Below are positions 57,830 through 64,000 of a DNA stretch of 64,000 nt, piece after piece. The stretch lies in assembly GCF_021134715.1 (NCBI RefSeq), contig NC_060019.1, positions 496,001 to 560,000 on the forward strand. Reading direction: 5' to 3'. The stretch is from Daphnia pulex (Eukaryota > Arthropoda > Branchiopoda > Diplostraca > Daphniidae). Both the position numbers and the translations under genes were made by a program. Numbering within the stretch: the stretch's first letter is position 1; every line of letters begins with the position of its first letter. The notes beneath the pieces are model-generated. The model was not told the DNA's origin and did not search any database. It saw only the letters and a program-made list of their open reading frames with translations.

Positions 57830-60800
57830 ATATAATTGCTCGTCGGTTTTATGTTATTCCAATCAACTTGTTTGGCTTGGTGGGGAGTGACCCAGTTCCA
57901 CACAAATTACATCATCTGTTTATGGTTGTTATTCGATAACTAAATTTTGTTGATTTTCTCAAAGTTGTTGCCGCTTGTCAGTTTAGGTGAGCGCGTCGAA
58001 GGGAATCAAAACATGTTGATCGCCTATGACCTAATAATTTCAAATTCAACATTTTCAGCGGGAAAAATGAAATTATCGATTGGGAATTAATTTTCCGCTC
58101 CTCCGCAGCGCTTCCTTCCGCAAATAGGCTATTATTTTCTCCTGAGTCAATCTTAATTCTCTTCTTCTTCTTTCAATCATCAGCTCATTCCGCTTTCTAT
58201 TATTCATGTCTGCGATTAAAATAAATATTTTCATGCGTCGCCCACTCATTTTTTCATTGACCAATGATCACCAAAGAAATGTTTTCCCCAGAGTTCATCC
58301 CCCTAAAAGTAGCTAATTTTAGTATTAATTGCAATTTGCAAGTTATGAGCATTAATTGCGAATTAATGAGCTTGAGGATTCCTTGAGTTTCCTGACGATC
58401 GAATGTTTAAAACACCTGTATACTTGACCTAAAGCTTCGACACTAACGCCACTCGTTGTCAGGCGATCCTTATCTTAATATATCGCTTGATTTTATTAAT
58501 TAGGTACAAGAAGATTCAGGTTACTCTTACACTCGATATATAATCATCAATCTTTCTCAAACTCATCATTCAAGAGTTAATTAAGAAAGATTTTTGATTT
58601 CAACGATGTAAAAATCACCTTTATCTTGGGTATGCTTAACTAAACACCAAAATTAACTCTACATAAATACTGTGCTTGAATAGAAAGTTAGACATTAAGT
58701 AAATGCTGCCGGTAATGTTCGTTGCGCAACACAACATCTAGCACAGCGGCACCACTTTTTGACACTCGTCAAAGGAATAACTTCTGGGCAACTTAGTTCA
58801 TTCTTCCAAAAACGTGAAATCGTCAGCCACTTCCGGCGGCAACAGTTTCGGATAAAAAATAGAGGGTTACCCTCACAATTGGCCGCTGGCTATACTTATG
58901 GGTTATATAAGCCCCTCAAACATAAGTCGCTAACCCTGATTAATCGAATAAATTTCCTGTTTTCCCACTGAAGCAATTATCTCGATTCTCGCTAGATCTA
59001 TCAGTTACATAAAAAAATATGATGGTTGGCTGAGATAATTGAAGAAAAAAAAGTTTTGGATATAAAGTAGTGTACGTATTGATAATATCTGTGATTAATA
59101 TAACATTTGTATTAGTCGCCCGTTTGTTTGTTTCTGATAACCACCAAAGGAAACTTTGCCCCAGGCTCGTCCGCTATAAAAATTAGCTCATTGTGGTGTT
59201 AATTAAAATATGCAAGTTATGAACTTTCATCTCAAATTAACGAGCTTAAAGTTTCCTTGATTATCCTGACAAGTGAAAGAGTTGAATGCCTTTATATGCA
59301 GCTATCAAGTAAGGCACGGGCGCCACTAGCGTTTTAATGGTACTTTCCTTGATATTCTGATTGTAATGTCAGTTTTGAGCAGATGATATCAGAACTTATA
59401 TAATTTTTCTATTCGCCGAATTAAACGTAAAAGACGTTGCTAATGTGTTGGCATGGTAGGCACCATCAATCGAGATTCGGTGATAAGAAGAAATCATAAA
59501 TAAGTATCTGTTCTAAATGTGAAGTGAAAAAATTGGGATCAATTATTAAATTATATTTTCTGGTGTTAAATCAGCTTATAAACTAACGTCGAAAATCACC
59601 GTTGCGCTATACTCATACTTGAACAGCCGGTGCCACCTTTAACCACTAGTCGATAGAATTACTTCCTGACCGCCTAGTTCATTATTCGTAAAACGTGAAT
59701 TTGTCAGCCACTCCCGTCGGCAACAGTTGTGGATGAAAGAAATGAATATTTAGTTATTTATAGACCCTCACCATTTATTTCTATGCTGACCACTTTCGGG
59801 TTATACATAAGTCCAAAACACAAGTCGATATACCCTGCACACATAAAACATGATGGAAGAGCTAGGCTGAAATAATTGAATCAGAAAAGTGAAGCTGGCC
59901 GCCACTCTGGCGTAATCCGTCTATACCGCGTGCCATATATAATTAATTGATGCGTCTTTTCTGTTTGGAACAAGAGCGGCATGCACTCAAGCGAGTGGAG
60001 AAACGACAACAGGCGCTAAACAACTCGACAGATTTATGAGCGTTGCTCGCGTTCTGACATCAGCATATATTTATGGCCAGCCACGGATAAAAATGTATAC
60101 AAGTCGGAGAGGAAGTTGCAGCACTTGACTTGTGGGTATGAGATATGCACAGCACCCAAGAGAAAATATATCTGTCGACGCAAGAAATCAAAACTGTTGA
60201 CAGACATCTATACTATTTTATGTCGATCTCACTTTGATGGTTCTTTTTTTTTTTGACAAATCTATTCAAAGCTTTAATGTGATACAAATTGAAACTGAAA
60301 TTTGAGTTTTTTCTCTCTCAAGTTTTTCCAACGCATTCTTATTGACGATTGTTTCACTATGAAAATAATTGGCGCCCTTTGGTTGAGTTAAAAAAAAAAC
60401 AGTTCAAAAGACCCGCCAAATTTTTCAAAAGTGGTTGCCTTTAATTTTGTTTTCATGACGTGAAGGTGGGTTTTACGTTATAATAATTGGAGCGGGTTAA
60501 AAATATACTTTCAAGGTAATTTGCGTGTTTGACGCTGTTTCTATATTTGTTCCTGGAAAAAGTTTTAATAATTAATTTCCTTTTCTCTTATTTCTGAGTT
60601 GTATAATATTAAATTTAATTATATAGGCTCGGTTTATTTTCCCCCTCGCGCCTGATGATAGCGATCCAACCAGCCCAATTCATTATCGAGAGATGAGACT
60701 CGTTTTATAATTGAATCTCGGAATATAATAATCGTTGCAATCCAGCCGAGCGCAGCAGAAAGGCACGCCCCTTTGAAGTGTGGCCGCGATCTGATTAGGC

Positions 60801-63310
60801 ATCACAGCTGATGTGATCGCAATCTAACCGAATAATAAAGAGAGCACGATCACATTTGATCCTGTATATTTCTGATCGACTGCGTTTTTGTGTTCAACGA
60901 AAAGAGATTAATAAACATTTAAATAAGGTGCGCTCGCACCGCTCCGGTGATCGTTATTTGGAATTTGAATATAACAAGAAGCGCAGCAGCAGCAACAGGT
61001 CGGATATTCAACAGCCCGCAAATGATGCTGATGCTGGGGAGTTGTTATTCCAATCTAATTGTTTAGCCTGGCGGGGAATTGATTCAGCACGTAACCCAGT
61101 TCTACACAAATTACATCATTTAATTTTGGTTGTTATATTCGACTTAACTAAATTTTTTTGATTTTCTCAAAGTTGTTGACACTTGTCAGTTTCGCTGAGC
61201 GCGTCGAAGGGAATATAAACATGTTGATCGCCCTAGACCTAACAATTTTTAATCCAGCTTTTTCAGCGGGAAAAATTTAAACCATCGATCGGGAAACTCA
61301 ATTTCGCTCTACGCCGCATTTCCTTCCGCAATTATTATTTACTTCGGTAGTTATATCTTGCGCTTTTCATTAATGTCTGTGGATGTGGTTAATATGAACA
61401 TTTTCATTCGCCACCCAATCGTTTTTTCTTTAGCCGCCTAAGAAAAATTGCCACAGGATTCATCCTCTACAAAAGTTTTGATTCCATTTGTATTGAATGC
61501 AGTATGAAAGTTATGAGCATTAATTACGAATTGACGATCTCCCGGTTTCCCTGAGTTTCCGTACAATCAAATGAATAAGATATAAAAAGAAGCGTCCTAA
61601 AGCTACGACAGAAAAACCATTCGTTATACTCGAAGCATTTCGTTGATGTTCTGATTGTTTGATCAGCTTGGATTGTGACAATATGAATTGTGTTAAAGAT
61701 TGATATACCACTGACCAGAATCAGCAATGTCAGAAAGAAAACTGCCGTTGACGTTGACGTAATCCAACTGGGAAGAAGGAATCAATCATAACCACCTTTC
61801 ATCGCAATCTAACTTAGAAAGAACAAAAAATTTAAGTACTAATCTTGCATAGTAGGTCAGCTGATAAACTATCGTCGTTAATAACTGTTGCGCAACACGT
61901 TTACTAGCCCAGCTGGTGCTAAGTTAAGTCACTCGTCAACGTGAACACTTCGGCGCCGCCTAGTTCATTCTTCCGAAAACGTGAAATTGTTGACCACTTC
62001 CGGTGGCAAAAGTTGCGGATGAAAGAACTGAAGATTATTACTCATTTATTGCGATGTGCTGGCCACTTATGGGTTATATAATACAAGCCCCAAAACATAA
62101 GTCTATATCAATTGAATCTTCCGCGTGTGTACGAGTCCTATATATATACAGACGTACAGACTTGCGCAACGAGCGATTGTTCCGTCAAGAAGTCCAGCAC
62201 CGCCGTCTCGTAAGCAATCGTCGCATTTTAACCGCTTCCTGGAATAAGTCCATCAGCACCGTTTCGTTTTACATTAAAATTCATAAATAAGGCGCTTTTC
62301 AGTTTTGATGAGAGCACCAAAGGGAATCTACAAACATGTTGACGATCGTCTATGACCTAATAATAATTTCATCTCGAATTTCATATCCAACATTTTCAGC
62401 GGGAAAATGAAATGCTCTATTGGAAACTCATTTTGGCTCCCTGCATTTCCTTCCGAAATTATTTACTCCCGTGTAGCCTATTATTAATGCCTGTTATCGA
62501 TATAAACATTTCATTCGTGGCTCGTTTGTTATTCCTTAGCCACCAAAGAAATTTTGTCCCAGATTCGTCCTCTCTATAAAAGTAAGCTAATTGTGGTATT
62601 AATTGCAATTTACAAGTTAAGAGCATTGATTAGGTATTAATGAACTTCCGGTTTCCTTCATGTTCCTGTTAATCGAATGATTGAAATACATGTACACGTA
62701 ATTTTAAGCTAAGGCGCTGTCGCCACTCATTGTTACCCGATACATTTGTTTAACTTGTGATTACATTTTAATTAAATATTAGCGAGTGGATCTGTTATAA
62801 ACTATCAAGGTCATCTGTATTTGCAACCAAACACTTTTGAAGAAGAGGGAACGCTGTATCACTTCAAGAGCAACAGTTGCAAAATATGGTGACTGAGTAT
62901 GTTTATATCCACATTATTCCTGTAATGAAAATAAACACATTTATATAATACTACATAAGACAAAAATGACCAAACTGTTGCGCAATACACTATTTAGCCC
63001 AACTGGTGCTAACGTAGACACTCGTCAACGGGATAACTTCCAGGCCACCTAGCTCATTATTTGTAAAACGTGAAATAGTCGCCTACTTCCGGCGGCAACA
63101 GTTGCGGATGAAAGAATTGAGGATTAATACTCATTTATTGCGACGTGCTGGCCAATTATGGGTTTTATAATACAAGCCCCAAAACATCAGTCGATGTCAA
63201 TTGAATCTCCCGCGTGTGTTTTATTATACAGAGATACACTCAGCGGCGCAACGAGCGATCGTTCCGTCAAGAAGTCCAGCATCGCCGTCTCGTCAGCAGT
63301 CGTCGCATTA
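57830..63310. repeat. Array of ~0.9-1.1 kb diverged repeats with TATA-like blocks
   Basis: Four recognisable units lie near 57830-58940, 59100-59850, 61046-62110 and 62280-63190. Shared blocks in order are CACAAATTACATCAT, TTTTCTCAAAGTTGTTG, GCGCGTCGAAGGGAAT with AACATGTTGATCG, CAGCGGGAAAA, an AAGTTATGAGCATTAATT-type segment, CCACTTCCGGCGGCAACAGT, and GGGTTATATAA followed by CATAAGTC. The second unit lacks the first blocks. A further block, GTTCCGTCAAGAAGTCCAGC, follows units 3 and 4 (62180, 63260). No reading frame is shared. The TATATAA near the end of each unit could be a repeated core promoter. Confidence 0.8.
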
Positions 63311-64000
63311 TAATGGCAACCAACACGATAATTCGGCCTATATACATAATGCGCAAAAGTCTGTTGTGTTTTCTGATTTGATTTGTATTATATTACACAA
63401 GGATTTTCTTTATTTGTGTATGCGTGTTCAATCAAGAGAGAGAGCGGAAACATGAACGGAGGGGATGCGTCGCAACAGCCTATACCTATATACAATTGCA
63501 CGGATCCGACAGTGAACTTTAACTGGAGCGCGGAAGGATATACATTGTTATGCATATTTTATTTGTTATATAACTGAGCCAAAAACAAAGGTGCTATTAT
63601 ATTATTCTCGTTGATACACAGAGAGCATATAGTGTATACATAATAACACGGAAAACAGAAGCCCCCCGCGTCCTATTTGTTAGAATCTTTTCTTCATAAT
63701 GTGTGCCGTGTTGTGTATTCATAGGCAAATGTATACAGTTTTTGTTAGTGAGTTAAATCTTCTTTCTCTCTAGGCCTGCGCTGCTGACATTATAATCCAT
63801 CCAGCATCACCACCTTCGTCGTCGCTTGTGTATATTGCGCAAGTCGTAAATCGAAATCAAGCAGATGGCCCTGGCGGAGCCGTTACATACTGTATAGCAG
63901 GCCTATAAGCCCGCTTTATTTTTATATTTGTACGCATATGCGTAACTAACAGCACGACTCTGATTCTTCTGATGCCGCCGAGAATTTGATTGAAGGTTAC
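63311..64000. other. Right edge, no gene seen
   Basis: AT-rich sequence after the repeat array. Short plus-strand frames occur, but none is supported by splice sites or motifs. An upstream GPCR exon was searched for on the minus strand and not found. Confidence 0.35.

Noticed and set aside
1..64000. CRISPR arrays, operons, ribosome binding sites and bacterial terminators
   Set aside because: The DNA is eukaryotic with spliced genes; no short regularly spaced repeat-spacer structure was seen.

Overview
The window is animal nuclear DNA. Genes have many short GT-AG introns (often 50-110 bp), are fairly densely packed, and intergenic DNA is AT-rich. The gene set (a large family of IRE1-like kinases, MAM-domain protein, SLC22 carrier, rhodopsin-family GPCR) suggests an arthropod, most likely a branchiopod crustacean such as Daphnia. 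That assignment is inference; no species-specific marker was tested. All exon coordinates were worked out by eye from splice sites and reading frame, so single-base errors are possible.

Layout. 1-0.35 kb: the end of a truncated eIF4G-type MIF4G gene (+). 1-2.3 kb: a collagen-like gene (+). 3.1-16.1 kb: a head-to-tail array of IRE1-like protein kinase genes on the minus strand. It consists of one decayed single-domain copy and three genes (called C, B and A here, left to right) that each carry two kinase domains. A decayed piece of the collagen gene sits between C and B. A copia-type LTR element with identical LTRs has split the first exon of gene C. 17-22 kb: weakly supported small spliced genes. 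24.3-29.4 kb: a secreted multi-MAM protein (-). 31.0-33.1 kb: a two-zinc-finger protein (-). 36.3-43.3 kb: a complete 11-exon SLC22-family transporter (-). 48.8-50.5 kb: a diverged tandem repeat of about 650 bp. 51.7-52.9 kb: a single-exon ubiquitin-like/ADP-ribosyltransferase-like fusion (+). 56.1-57.6 kb: the 3' two thirds of a neuropeptide-receptor-like GPCR (-). 57.8-63.3 kb: a second array of long diverged repeats with TATA-like blocks.

Main point. Each of the three kinase genes joins two complete kinase domains through a short phase-0 intron. The second domain has no start codon of its own. In all three genes the first domain has HRN in place of the catalytic HRD, while the second keeps HRD. 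This is a pseudokinase-kinase tandem, the layout seen in JAKs and GCN2, built here from IRE1-like domains that lack the RNase, luminal and membrane parts of IRE1. The genes appear to be evolving by segmental duplication, gene conversion, frameshift and transposon insertion. The second most notable gene is the ubiquitin-like/ART fusion, whose ubiquitin-like part ends in an authentic RLRGG tail inside the protein.
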